From positions 1 through 25,409 of the forward strand of contig CAYOQG010000041.1 in NCBI GenBank assembly GCA_964405925.1: a stretch of 25,409 bases of DNA, given 5' to 3'. The notes under the pieces were generated by a model. It was not told where the DNA came from and made no database searches. It saw only the letters and a program-made list of their open reading frames with translations. The translations under genes and the position numbers were made by a program. The stretch comes from GCA-020344555 sp964405925 (GTDB taxonomy: Bacteria > Planctomycetota > Phycisphaerae > UBA1845). The first letter of the stretch is position 1; each line of letters opens with the position of its first letter. Positions 6,646 through 14,213 of the stretch are shown here, piece after piece.

Positions 6646-6692
6646 CACGCTTTGCGTGGCGAGTCCCCCACTCCTGCGTCGCAGGGATGGGG
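6646..6692. repeat. Pair of GC-rich hairpins between AAA and SPFH-like genes
   Basis: Two hairpins lie in the 97-base spacer. CACGC-TTT-GCGTG is at 6646-6658. A larger one at 6666-6692 has 13-base arms around a single T (CCCCACTCCTGCG / CGCAGGGATGGGG) with one mismatch and one G-T pair, so it is practically a palindrome. No T-run follows. They could attenuate or process a transcript joining the ATPase and the next gene, or be another REP-like element. Confidence 0.6.
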
Positions 6693-6723
6693 CACCCACA
6701 GGATTCGCCGTCTGAGGTGCACG

Positions 6724-8490
6724 ATGGCTGCTGGTAAGTTCGACCCACAGGCTTTCTTCCAACGCGTCGAGAACGTCGCCCTGCTTGTTCCGGCCGCGGA
6801 ACTGTTCGGGCTCTTGCGGCGAACGCTCGACCTGCCCCCCCAGTGGGCGGCGCTGCTGACACGGACCACGGGCGACCATGTTGTTGTCTCGCCCAGTGGG
6901 AAGGTGGAGAGCACGGGCGTTGAGGATGTGCTCTTCGCTCGGGTGTCTGCGGTTGATGTCGCCCTCGAAGAGGAGGAGATCGCGAGCCGGGACGGGTACC
7001 GTTGTCGGGCGAAGCTTCGACTCCGCATCCGACTCATCCCAGAATCGAGTGAGCTTCTCTCCTTTGTCAATGCGGTGCTCGGGAGTCACCGAGTGGCACA
7101 GGTTGAGGGCATTGCCCGATACCTTCAGCCAGCCCTCAGGGCAGCCCTCGCTCGCGTAGCGGCTGACAAGGACGCTGCTGATCTCGTCGGCGCCGGATCG
7201 ACCGAGGTCGTCGCTGGGGTGTTGGCGGACGCGGTCCAAGCCCCCTGCTTCTCAGCCGGCATGATCCTGGATGAGAGCCCGGTGGCTGTCTTCGATTCTC
7301 AGACGCTCCGTCGGATCCGGCAGAACGAGCAGGAAGCCCTCCGTAAACGAGCTGAGCACGCGGCTGCCCGCGAGCTGCAGGAAGCCAGAGAGCGGGCCCA
7401 AGCTCAACATCTCGACCATCTCGCATCATTGCTCAGTCGGCTGGAAGAGTTGGCGGCTGCATCGCCGGATGCCGAACTGCCCGACTTGATTCGTAGTTTC
7501 TCCCAGCAGCAGCGGGGCGAGGTTTATGGAGCCCTGTTCGCGTCAGACCCGGCCACCTCACAGACGCAGTGGGTCGCGGTCGCCGCCGGAGACGCATTGT
7601 TATTCTTTGATCCGCAGCACCCCGAGGTCCCAGACCGTCGGTGCAAGATCGCCGGGGATGCCGGTCCCGTACGATCAATCCAGGCGGTCCGTGACGACAG
7701 CGGCAATTCAGTCCTGCTGCTGGGGGCGGCGACCGGAATCTACCGATGGCCCGTAGACCGGACGGAGACCGAACTGACCTTCCTGGTTGACGGTGCGTCC
7801 GAGGTTCGCGGAGGATTCAACGCAGCTACGATCGTCGGCCACCGTGTCTTTGCGTCACACTCGGAGCTGGGGCTATGTGAGTGGAAGACAACCGAGCCGA
7901 AGTCCGCCCGATCGCTCTTCGAGTCCATGACCCGCGAAGCCAAGACCGTTCGTGGCGTGGAGTTTCTCGATGGGGATCTGTACTGCTCGGTCGATGATCG
8001 TGTCATTCGCTGGCCGGCCGATGGTACGGACGACAAGCCCAGCCACATTTACACCGGCAGCATGACCACGATCACCGCTCTGTGCCCGACGTCACACGGT
8101 TTATTCGCGGGCAACGGCGATGGGGACATCCTCCACTGGCCTGCGGGGCGAAACAGCAAACCCGAACGCCTTCATACCGGTCTGCAGCGGGCTGCGGAAT
8201 CGGTATGGGTCCTGTCGTCGCACGGTGTTGACCGACTCGTATATGCCGACACGTCGCTCCACGTGCATTCCCGCGTGCTTGGCGACAACTACTCATGCCG
8301 CTACGAAGCCGGAGGTCAAACGCTACGTCGCGTGGAGGTCGCCTCGGATCTGCTGGTAGCGACCAACGACCTTCGTGATCGTCTGATCTACTGGAAGCCC
8401 AGTCAGCCGAGCCAACCGTCTTCGATCGTCAGCGTGTCCCGCCTCTGCGGCCACAGCATCCAGGACGTCTGCCTCGTACCGAGGGCGTAA
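6724..8490 (+). CDS. SPFH-like domain, coiled coil and beta-propeller fusion protein
   Basis: A 588-residue protein with no signal peptide or membrane helix. Residues about 50-190 resemble an SPFH/band-7 domain: DVALEEEEIASRDGYRCRAK (the SxDG turn and following strands), then helical segments ending VAVFDSQTLRRIRQNEQEAL. Residues about 193-245 are an Ala/Glu/Arg-rich coiled coil. From about 275 to the end is a beta-propeller with a recurring strand-Trp-Pro element: IYRWPV, LCEWKT, VIRWPA, ILHWPA and LIYWKP, with the tryptophans at 342, 387, 430, 472 and 557, spaced about 42-45 apart with one blade diverged. SPFH proteins scaffold membrane domains and have been linked with PspA-type systems. 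Following the Vps4-like ATPase by 97 bases, it may recruit or organise the ESCRT-III-like polymer. The start is ATG 6724, as the in-frame upstream 24 codons cover hairpin repeats. Confidence 0.6.
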   Translation: MAAGKFDPQAFFQRVENVALLVPAAELFGLLRRTLDLPPQWAALLTRTTGDHVVVSPSGKVESTGVEDVLFARVSAVDVALEEEEIASRDGYRCRAKLRLRIRLIPESSELLSFVNAVLGSHRVAQVEGIARYLQPALRAALARVAADKDAADLVGAGSTEVVAGVLADAVQAPCFSAGMILDESPVAVFDSQTLRRIRQNEQEALRKRAEHAAARELQEARERAQAQHLDHLASLLSRLEELAAASPDAELPDLIRSFSQQQRGEVYGALFASDPATSQTQWVAVAAGDALLFFDPQHPEVPDRRCKIAGDAGPVRSIQAVRDDSGNSVLLLGAATGIYRWPVDRTETELTFLVDGASEVRGGFNAATIVGHRVFASHSELGLCEWKTTEPKSARSLFESMTREAKTVRGVEFLDGDLYCSVDDRVIRWPADGTDDKPSHIYTGSMTTITALCPTSHGLFAGNGDGDILHWPAGRNSKPERLHTGLQRAAESVWVLSSHGVDRLVYADTSLHVHSRVLGDNYSCRYEAGGQTLRRVEVASDLLVATNDLRDRLIYWKPSQPSQPSSIVSVSRLCGHSIQDVCLVPRA

Positions 8491-8621
8491 TCGTAGGCTG
8501 GAGAGAGTCCCGCGCCGTCGTTGAATCAACTGCCAATCGCCGGACTGGCGTAGTGACCTGCATACGCCTACAATGGCGACCGCTGAGTTCAGAACATTGT
8601 TCGATTCGAAGGGCCTTGCAC

Positions 8622-9665
8622 ATGTTGCCCTCGGAAATAGCACGAGGCTCGGATGCCCAAGCGAAAGAAAGAGCCCCGCAAAATCGGACCATCTCGTTGA
8701 CGCCCCGGGACGAATCCCGCTTCCGGAAGCGATGCATATCTCTCAATCAACCTGTGCGTCCTACCGATGTCCTTGATCGGACAATTTGTCAGGATATCAC
8801 GGAGGCGTTACAGTTTCTCCCCACCGGTTTCGTTGACCTTCTCATCATCGACCCTCCCTACAACCTGGACAAGTCGTTCAACGGACGACGATTCAGAAAA
8901 GGCACGGACAAAAGCTACATAATCTGGGTCGATGGTTGGCTGTCCCCGCTGGTTTCACTGCTCAAGCGCACGGCATCTGTCTATATATGCTCTGAGTGGC
9001 GTTCGACACCGTTGGTACAGATGGTCGCGGACAGGTACTTGACCGTCCGTAATAGGATCACCTGGGAACGCGAAAAAGGACGAGGGGCAAAGGACAACTG
9101 GAAGAATTGCTCTGAGGATATCCTGTTCTATACCGTATCCGACACCTACGTCTTCAACGTGGACGCCGTCAAGCTGAAGCGAAAGGTGATTGCTCCCTAC
9201 ACGCATGGCGATGGCCAGCCCAAAGACTGGGTGCGCACAAACCGAGGAGACTATCGACTGACCCATCCTTCGAACCTCTGGACGGATCTAACGGTCCCGT
9301 TTTGGTCAATGCCTGAGAACACGGCCCACCCCACTCAGAAGCCGGAAAAGCTCATCGCGAAGCTTGTCCTGGCCAGCTCGAACCCAGGTGACATCGTGTT
9401 CGACCCATTTCTCGGTTCAGGAACGACGTCGGTTGTCGCCAAGAAACTGGGGCGTCACTACGTCGGTGTAGAGCTCGACGAGACGTTCTGCTGTCTCGCG
9501 GAGAAGCGACTCCACCTCGCAGAGACTGACGCCTCAATACAAGGTTACCACGAGCAAGTGTTCTGGGAGAGAAACACTCTCAATGAACAAAAACGAGGTC
9601 TTGGCCGAACGGGTCAAAGGCGGCGGTCACTAGCAGATTCGGCGAAGTTACTGTTCGACTCATAA
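8622..9665 (+). CDS. Type II DNA methyltransferase, beta-class (probably N6-adenine)
   Basis: An AdoMet-dependent DNA methyltransferase. Motif IV IDPPYNL comes first (LLIIDPPYNLDKSFNG), and motif I FDPFLGSGTT comes near the C-terminus after HPTQKPEKL. That order defines the beta class. DPPY favours adenine-N6 over cytosine-N4. TSVVAKKLGRHYVGVELDE completes the cofactor region. The gene lies 17 bases before a PD-(D/E)xK nuclease, so it is the modification half of a restriction-modification pair. The recognition site cannot be read from sequence. The start is uncertain: GTG 8553, ATG 8622 and TTG 8697 are all in frame, and residues before LTPRDESRF look non-conserved. ATG 8622 has a GAAGGG upstream. 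A 15-codon frame at 8653 ends on TTG 8697 (see that entry). Confidence 0.88.
   Translation: MLPSEIARGSDAQAKERAPQNRTISLTPRDESRFRKRCISLNQPVRPTDVLDRTICQDITEALQFLPTGFVDLLIIDPPYNLDKSFNGRRFRKGTDKSYIIWVDGWLSPLVSLLKRTASVYICSEWRSTPLVQMVADRYLTVRNRITWEREKGRGAKDNWKNCSEDILFYTVSDTYVFNVDAVKLKRKVIAPYTHGDGQPKDWVRTNRGDYRLTHPSNLWTDLTVPFWSMPENTAHPTQKPEKLIAKLVLASSNPGDIVFDPFLGSGTTSVVAKKLGRHYVGVELDETFCCLAEKRLHLAETDASIQGYHEQVFWERNTLNEQKRGLGRTGQRRRSLADSAKLLFDS
8653..8700 (+). other. Possible 15-codon leader or displaced N-terminus of the methyltransferase
   Basis: ATG at 8653, preceded by GAGG at 5 bases, opens the peptide MPKRKKEPRKIGPSR and stops at TGA 8698-8700. The stop overlaps TTG 8697, which is in the methyltransferase frame and would give LTPRDESRF as the new N-terminus. 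Basic MPKRKK starts are natural-looking, so either this is a coupled leader peptide or a single-base indel has separated the true N-terminus from the rest of the enzyme. The evidence is positional only. Confidence 0.3.
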
Positions 9666-9682
9666 GATGTTGGAGTCCGGGT

Positions 9683-10351
9683 TTGACACGAAGTCAGCTC
9701 TTCCATACCGACGCATACCAACGCATCGAAGGGAAAATCCGGGACTTTCTCAACTCACAGGATGCCTTTTTGTCTGCGACGACGGCAAAGAGCACGCGGG
9801 CAGCAGGAGATGCGATCCAGGACATACTTGCACAGAACTTCGAGCAATTGCTGGGAAACGAATACTGCTCGAAGTACTCTTCTCAGTTCGCCCGGCGGGC
9901 GATGGCAGACTTGGCGTTTGAGGACGGCGATGGTCTCTACTATGTCGTCGACGTGAAGACGCATCGGTTGAGTACGCGATTCAACAGGCCCAACCTGACC
10001 TCGGTCGAACGCCTTGCGAGGTTCTACGAAGACGACAGCAACTACTTTGTGGTTCTCATGCTCGCCTATGACCTCGACGATGTGAGGGCTGTTGTGCAGA
10101 AAGTGACGTTTGTCCCGATCGAGTTCCTCGCATGGGACTGCCCGACGATTGGGGCGCTGGGTTGGGGTCAGATTCAGATCGAAAATTCAAACGTCATCGA
10201 CATCAAGCCTGGATTCTCTCGAAGGACGCGGATGCTTCAGCTCTGCGATATCCTGATCGAGTTCTACCCCAAGGAAATTGCCAAGATCGACAGGCGGATC
10301 GAGTACTTCAAGAGGGTGAAGGAACGCTGGCAAAACCGCCCCGAAGGATGA
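9683..10351 (+). CDS. Type II restriction endonuclease, PD-(D/E)xK-like
   Basis: A 222-residue protein directly after the methyltransferase. The likely catalytic core is Asp76 in MADLAFEDGDG, followed 14 residues on by VVDVKTHRL, where Asp90-Val-Lys92 makes a (D/E)xK motif on the second strand, the layout of PD-(D/E)xK restriction enzymes. The rest is mixed helix and strand without a family motif I recognise. The start is TTG 9683, with GGAG 7 bases before it. The 17-base gap to the methyltransferase indicates co-transcription. The specificity is unknown and presumably shared with the methyltransferase. An alternative is a non-restriction nuclease of the same fold, but the context argues for restriction. 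Confidence 0.75.
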   Translation: MTRSQLFHTDAYQRIEGKIRDFLNSQDAFLSATTAKSTRAAGDAIQDILAQNFEQLLGNEYCSKYSSQFARRAMADLAFEDGDGLYYVVDVKTHRLSTRFNRPNLTSVERLARFYEDDSNYFVVLMLAYDLDDVRAVVQKVTFVPIEFLAWDCPTIGALGWGQIQIENSNVIDIKPGFSRRTRMLQLCDILIEFYPKEIAKIDRRIEYFKRVKERWQNRPEG

Positions 10352-10422
10352 GTCCCGAAATTACTCCAACCATGCAACTCTGCCGTCGGCCCTGCGTGAC
10401 AACGGGCCCCAGACGGGCGACC

Positions 10423-10653
10423 GCGGTCTGGGCCCATGATGATAACGGTTCGAACGTAGGCTGGGGCAACCAGGTGGTCGGTGTGGACCTCGGCGCGGCC
10501 TTCGTGGCGGGTGTGTCGCGGAGTCTGGGTCTCAAGGCCGACAGGTCGATCGCAGCGTGGGGCAGAAACTACCATGCCGAATGCAACGTCCCGGGGCCAA
10601 ACACGGACTTTGTGGTGGTCGCGGTCGGTCGCCCACCCATCCCGGCCAAGTGA
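10423..10653 (+). pseudogene. Remnant of an RCC1-repeat protein
   Basis: One frame here reads SRSLGLKADRSIAAWG followed by RNYHAECNVPGPNTDFVVVA, which is recognisable as about one and a half RCC1-type repeats of the kind HSLGLKADGSIVAWG...GQCNVPAPNTDFVAVAAG. The flanks do not continue the repeat, there is no start of its own (the frame opens inside the nuclease gene), and it stops at 10651-10653. Substitutions at conserved Gly and His positions suggest decay. It is the main content of the 453-base gap between the nuclease and the next gene. Confidence 0.6.
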
Positions 10654-10760
10654 CAAACCGGGTTGGCGGAGGACTGAAACGCTGCTTCATAGATGGGGCA
10701 CATGGCGCAAGCCGCGCCGGGGCTGGTGGACAAGGCAAGTAGACCCCCGGTCCAGGGGCC

Positions 10761-10778
10761 CTCGGGTGCATACCCGAG
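10761..10778. other. Hairpin upstream of the IF2N gene
   Basis: CTCGGGT-GCAT-ACCCGAG is a perfect 7-bp stem with a 4-base loop ending 26 bases before ATG 10805. A smaller CCCC/GGGG pairing lies just before it (10745-10758). No T-run follows, so it is more likely a leader structure or repeat than an intrinsic terminator. A tRNA was considered and not found. Confidence 0.45.
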
Positions 10779-10804
10779 CAGGCAAATGGCGGTATGCTAC
10801 GCGC

Positions 10805-11005
10805 ATGGCTAAGCGCGGCATCAGAGTCAAGGACTTGGCCCGTGAGCTCGGTGTGACCTCACGCGAGCTCCTCAACCGCTGTCGAGCGGAGGGCATTCCC
10901 GTTCAAAACAGCATCACCAAGCTCGGGCACAACGTCGAGCAGTTGGTGCGGACCTGGTTCTTCACAGGTTCGACTCACGGACCCGAGGACGCGGACCGGG
11001 CTTAG
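10805..11005 (+). CDS. Stand-alone IF2 N-terminal-domain protein
   Basis: A 66-residue protein whose first 55 residues match the small helical domain repeated at the N-terminus of bacterial translation factor IF2: GIRVKDLARELGVTSRELLN, then a GIPVQNSITKLG turn, then VEQLVRTWFF. In IF2 this domain is thought to bind ribosome or RNA surfaces; no GTPase part follows here. The start is ATG 10805. No strong ribosome site is seen, and the longer frame upstream covers the RCC1 remnant, so it is not used. The stop lies in a GC-rich hairpin (10991-11010). It could be a small RNA-binding regulator or a fragment left from a longer gene. Confidence 0.7.
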   Translation: MAKRGIRVKDLARELGVTSRELLNRCRAEGIPVQNSITKLGHNVEQLVRTWFFTGSTHGPEDADRA

Positions 11006-11041
11006 TCCGCGCACGGTGCCCTTGCCGGGCCCCTTGGCCCG
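10991..11041 (+). terminator. Two tandem hairpins after the IF2N gene (possible terminator)
   Basis: GCGGAC-N8-GTCCGC at 10991-11010 spans the stop codon, and CGGGCC-CCTT-GGCCCG lies at 11026-11041. Both have 6-bp GC stems. No U-tract follows, so intrinsic termination is only possible, not shown. The remaining bases to 11190 hold no gene I can support. Confidence 0.35.
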
Positions 11042-11190
11042 CGGTTGTGTCGCCATAGGTTGGTGCGATCCGCGCAGGGCCATCCAGCCGCAACATAGAC
11101 TGCGTACGCAACACCCAGACTCGCACCTGTGGCGTAGGCATGGCGCCCGCGGGCCACACCTATTTCAATGGCTGCTAAACTTCAGCAACG

Positions 11191-12090
11191 CTATCTTCGA
11201 AACAGGCCCGGACGCAGCATGGAGGCGACTGCATCGGCGAGATCCATCAGTGTGTCGGCATCGTCCAGAGCGATCTCATTGCCGGCGTACGCTTCGACCG
11301 TGAGGCTAAACCCCCCCAGTCGCAAGGAGGCTAGACGAAAGTTCCGTGCCTCCAAGGCAGCTTCGACATTGAGCAGTCGGCCGAGCAAGTCGTCCTCGAC
11401 GTCCGGTGCAAGATTTAGCTTCTCAACCTCGGGGGCCAGCACGAGGTTGACAAGCGCCCTTGCCTCCGGGGCAAACTGGGCGTTGAGCGAGCACGTGTAT
11501 GAGTAGGCAATGAGGCTGCTCGGATCGAACGGATTGACCATCTGTCCACTACCGATGCAGTGCCGGGTGATATGGCCGTCCAGGTTAGCGTCGAAAGTTA
11601 CAATCCCTGACGATTCACTCGGGAGGTAAACGGGAGACTCGAGGCCATAGGCGCTCAGGTCCCCCGTGAAATAGATGGCGTACACTTCGGAGGTGGTGAA
11701 CTCACCGGTCAGGCGATTGTACATGCCGGTCGAGGAGCCCTCGATCATTACGATCGTAAGGTCGCCTGTGCTGATGCCTCCTGGCAGTGTCAGGGGCTCG
11801 ACCTCCGAGTAGTAATAGACGAAGTGGGCGGTCTCCACGTTGGGGTCCACCTCCAGCTCTACGTCTACCATTTGCACATAGCTGGACGTGCGCCCGCCGA
11901 ACTCGCCGAAATCCAGCGTGAACGAGCTGGGCAGGGCATGATCCATCTCGGCGACCAGCGAGACAGGTGACGCGTTCGCACTCGCAGCAAATAGCAGCCC
12001 GCCACAGCAGAGAGCTGCCGTGCAGAACACCTTGAGCTCCTTGCCCAGGTTTGCTCTCGCTCGATACAGTTTTGGGGGATTGGCGTTCAT
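11191..12090 (-). CDS. Secreted protein with FIMAH-like C-terminal domain
   Basis: A 299-residue exported protein. Residues 17-40 are a signal peptide (basic start, LKVFCTAALCCGGLLFAASA, likely cleavage after ANA). The middle is beta-rich and Ser/Thr/Gly-rich without a named fold. The last 65 residues, with ALEARNFRLASLRLGGFSLT and IALDDADTLMDLADAVASML, resemble the FIMAH domain found in secreted planctomycete proteins (a helix, then FxxxV..G..I...DA..L...A..I...L). The function is unknown; a surface or periplasmic role is likely. The start at 12090 is preferred over 12126 because a clear AAGGAG sits 9 bases before it. It is transcribed away from the following block. Confidence 0.7.
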   Translation of the reverse strand: MNANPPKLYRARANLGKELKVFCTAALCCGGLLFAASANASPVSLVAEMDHALPSSFTLDFGEFGGRTSSYVQMVDVELEVDPNVETAHFVYYYSEVEPLTLPGGISTGDLTIVMIEGSSTGMYNRLTGEFTTSEVYAIYFTGDLSAYGLESPVYLPSESSGIVTFDANLDGHITRHCIGSGQMVNPFDPSSLIAYSYTCSLNAQFAPEARALVNLVLAPEVEKLNLAPDVEDDLLGRLLNVEAALEARNFRLASLRLGGFSLTVEAYAGNEIALDDADTLMDLADAVASMLRPGLFRR

Positions 12091-12099
12091 GTGATTTTG

Positions 12100-12105
12100 C
12101 TCCTT
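12100..12105 (-). promoter_or_regulatory. Shine-Dalgarno site of the secreted FIMAH-like protein
   Basis: On the minus strand AAGGAG lies 9 bases before ATG 12090. It is the strongest ribosome site near here and decides the start in favour of 12090 over the upstream in-frame ATG at 12126. Confidence 0.75.
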
Positions 12106-12622
12106 ATCAGTAACTCGCAAGGACAAGTCAACTCCTATCCATTCAGATCATCATCGTCTGGGATCCGCTACCTCGCGGTCTACGGGCGCGAGTCGCATAC
12201 CGATGCTTGAGTGCAATCGTCCTCTCCTAATAAGTGTCACAAAGCGGCATCGTCCGCGCCTTTTTGTAGGCGGTATCGTAGCGATAAAGCGCCGAGATAC
12301 AAGGGTCTGGTTGAGTTTCCCCGGCGGGGGTCACCTGGACCTCGCGCAGGCAGCTGCGGAGCTTGCGCAAACATCCCGCGTTTGGGCTTCATCCCGCTAC
12401 TATCCGCAACTGATTCCCCGGCCAAGTGCGCCCCATGACGACAAATTCTTACAAGGATATGCGCGTCTGGACAGGCCTGGCCAAGTGGGGAATCGCACCG
12501 CATGCATTGTCCGTGTAACATGCTCGGCGATCTCTCACCACGCGGGGGCGTCATGCTGATCGAGCTGAGTATGCCCGTGTGGTCTGGCTGATGCGGGTGA
12601 CCGCGAAAGTACGCTGTGACCG
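12106..12622. other. Intergenic region between divergent genes
   Basis: About 500 bases separate the minus-strand secreted protein and the first plus-strand propeller gene. Open frames here overlap each other on both strands without conserved motifs. The only hint of coding is a 27-codon frame at 12435-12518 containing SYKDMRVW, like the start of four-helix-bundle (S23-type) proteins, but it is too short to call. Promoters for both divergent genes must lie here; no convincing -35/-10 pair could be picked by eye. Confidence 0.5.
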
Positions 12623-14086
12623 ATGAGTTGCGCGAGGTTCAATATGCTCGGGCGCTTGCCACTACCTGCCTCGATCTTTGTGGTCTCGTTCTGCGCTTTC
12701 CCATTCCAGACGAAGGCAGCTGACTGGTCCATGTGGGGAGGGTCGCCGGATCGCAACATGGTCTCGAGCGAGCGGAACATCCCCGCGGAATGGGACATCG
12801 AAGGTAAGAAGAATATCAAGTGGGTCGCGAAACTGGGCACCTACACCTACGGCAGCCCAGTCGTTGGCGGCGGGAAGATCTACGTGGGCACCAACAACAA
12901 CGGCGGTCTTCGAGCAGAGATCGGGGGTGACAAGGGCGTCCTGGTTTGCCTTGACGAGCAGACGGGTAAGTTCCTCTGGCAAGCGACGCATGACAAGCTC
13001 CCATCAGGATCCGTCAATGACTGGCCTGAGCAGGGTATTTGCTCCGGGCCGCTCGTCGAGGGCAACCGTCTCTACTATGTCAGCAATCGTTGCGAGCTGG
13101 TCTGTGCGGACACAGAGGGCTTTGCGGACGGAGAGAACGACGGGCCCTACAGCAGCGAGAAGTATCACGACAAGCAGGATGCCGATTTCGTCTGGGTCCT
13201 CGATATGTTCAATGAGCTGAAGGTGTTTCCCCACAACCTGGCGACCAGCTCACCCGTGGCATTCGGCGACATCATCTTCGTGAATACGTCAAACGGCGTG
13301 GACGATAAGCACGAAAAGCCGCCACATCCCGACGCCCCCGATTTCCTTGCCGTCGACAAGCAGACGGGGAGAGTCGTCTGGCAGGGCGGTGAGCCGGGTG
13401 CGAACGTGCTGGACGGCCAGTGGTCGTCGCCGGCCTTCGGTGTGATAGGTGGGGAGCCTCAAGTCATCTTCGCGGGCGGTGATGGGTGGTGTTATTCCTA
13501 TGAGGCGAAGACGGGCAAGCTCCTCTGGAAATTCGACTTGAATCCCAAAGATTCCAAATGGCTTGGTCATGGCCGGGGCACACGAAACAGCATCGTCGCG
13601 ACACCGGTCATCCACGACGATAAAGTGTTCCTGGCCGCCGGACAGGATCCGGAGCATGGTGACGGGCCAGGGCACCTGTACAGTATTGACGCCACAAAAC
13701 GCGGCGATATCACCCAAAGCGGGCGGGTCTGGCATGTCGGTGGTGACGACTTCCACCGGACGTTGTCGACCGTCGCGATCGCTGATGGTCTGCTCTACGC
13801 ATCCGACCTGGCGGGCTACCTTTACTGCTTGGATGTCAAGACGGGAATGCGACATTGGCGATTCGATACTTTCGCGTCTGTGTGGGGGTCGCCAAGCGTC
13901 ATAGACGGCAAGGTCTATTTGGGAACGGAAGACGGCGAAGTTGTCGTCTTGGAGCACAGTAAAACGATGAAGCAACTCGCCACGAACGACGTCCAGAACG
14001 CCGTGTATACCGTGCCGGTGGCCGCGAACGGTGTGCTCTACATCGCGAGTCGCCGAGCGCTTTATGCGATTGCGGCAGACAAGTAG
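12623..14086 (+). CDS. Secreted PQQ-like beta-propeller protein 1
   Basis: A 487-residue exported propeller. A signal peptide occupies residues 1-33 (LPASIFVVSFCAFPFQTKA), and the mature chain begins DWSMWGGSPDRNM, a typical opening of planctomycete PQQ-repeat proteins. Blade signatures recur: VLVCLDEQTGKFLWQ, FLAVDKQTGRVVWQGG, YSYEAKTGKLLWKFD, LYCLDVKTGMRHWRFD, each with the xLDxxTGxxxW pattern. The blades are broken by long loops. Such proteins include cofactor-free scaffolds and quinoprotein dehydrogenases; no PQQ ligands can be assigned, so enzyme activity is unproven. The start is ATG 12623; ATG 12644 is possible. The gene is 127 bases from the thioesterase downstream. Confidence 0.85.
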   Translation: MSCARFNMLGRLPLPASIFVVSFCAFPFQTKAADWSMWGGSPDRNMVSSERNIPAEWDIEGKKNIKWVAKLGTYTYGSPVVGGGKIYVGTNNNGGLRAEIGGDKGVLVCLDEQTGKFLWQATHDKLPSGSVNDWPEQGICSGPLVEGNRLYYVSNRCELVCADTEGFADGENDGPYSSEKYHDKQDADFVWVLDMFNELKVFPHNLATSSPVAFGDIIFVNTSNGVDDKHEKPPHPDAPDFLAVDKQTGRVVWQGGEPGANVLDGQWSSPAFGVIGGEPQVIFAGGDGWCYSYEAKTGKLLWKFDLNPKDSKWLGHGRGTRNSIVATPVIHDDKVFLAAGQDPEHGDGPGHLYSIDATKRGDITQSGRVWHVGGDDFHRTLSTVAIADGLLYASDLAGYLYCLDVKTGMRHWRFDTFASVWGSPSVIDGKVYLGTEDGEVVVLEHSKTMKQLATNDVQNAVYTVPVAANGVLYIASRRALYAIAADK

Positions 14087-14213
14087 TGTATGGGATATCG
14101 GCGAGACCAAAGGGCGATACTGACGACAACCCTGATGGAGCGACATGTGCCAGGCGGTCTTCCTTAGTCGGTTGCAGGCAACCAAAATGTGATCCGGTAG
14201 TTAGAGTCGTATC

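Noticed and set aside
8653..8700. Programmed -1 frameshift joining MPKRKK... to the methyltransferase
   Set aside because: No X XXY YYZ slippery heptamer lies before the stop, so a leader peptide or an indel is more likely.
10700..10800. Possible tRNA in the hairpin-rich stretch before the IF2N gene
   Set aside because: There is no cloverleaf arrangement, T-loop GGTTCGAATCC-like sequence or CCA-compatible acceptor stem; only isolated hairpins.
11168..11506. Plus-strand Ser/Ala-rich frame opposite the FIMAH-like protein
   Set aside because: It is the antisense of a gene with signal peptide, ribosome site and recognisable domain; low-complexity composition indicates a shadow.
12435..12518. 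27-codon frame MTTNSYKDMRVW... resembling the start of a four-helix-bundle (S23-type) protein
   Set aside because: Only about eight residues match, the frame stops early and the sequence after it does not continue the family in any frame I could follow.
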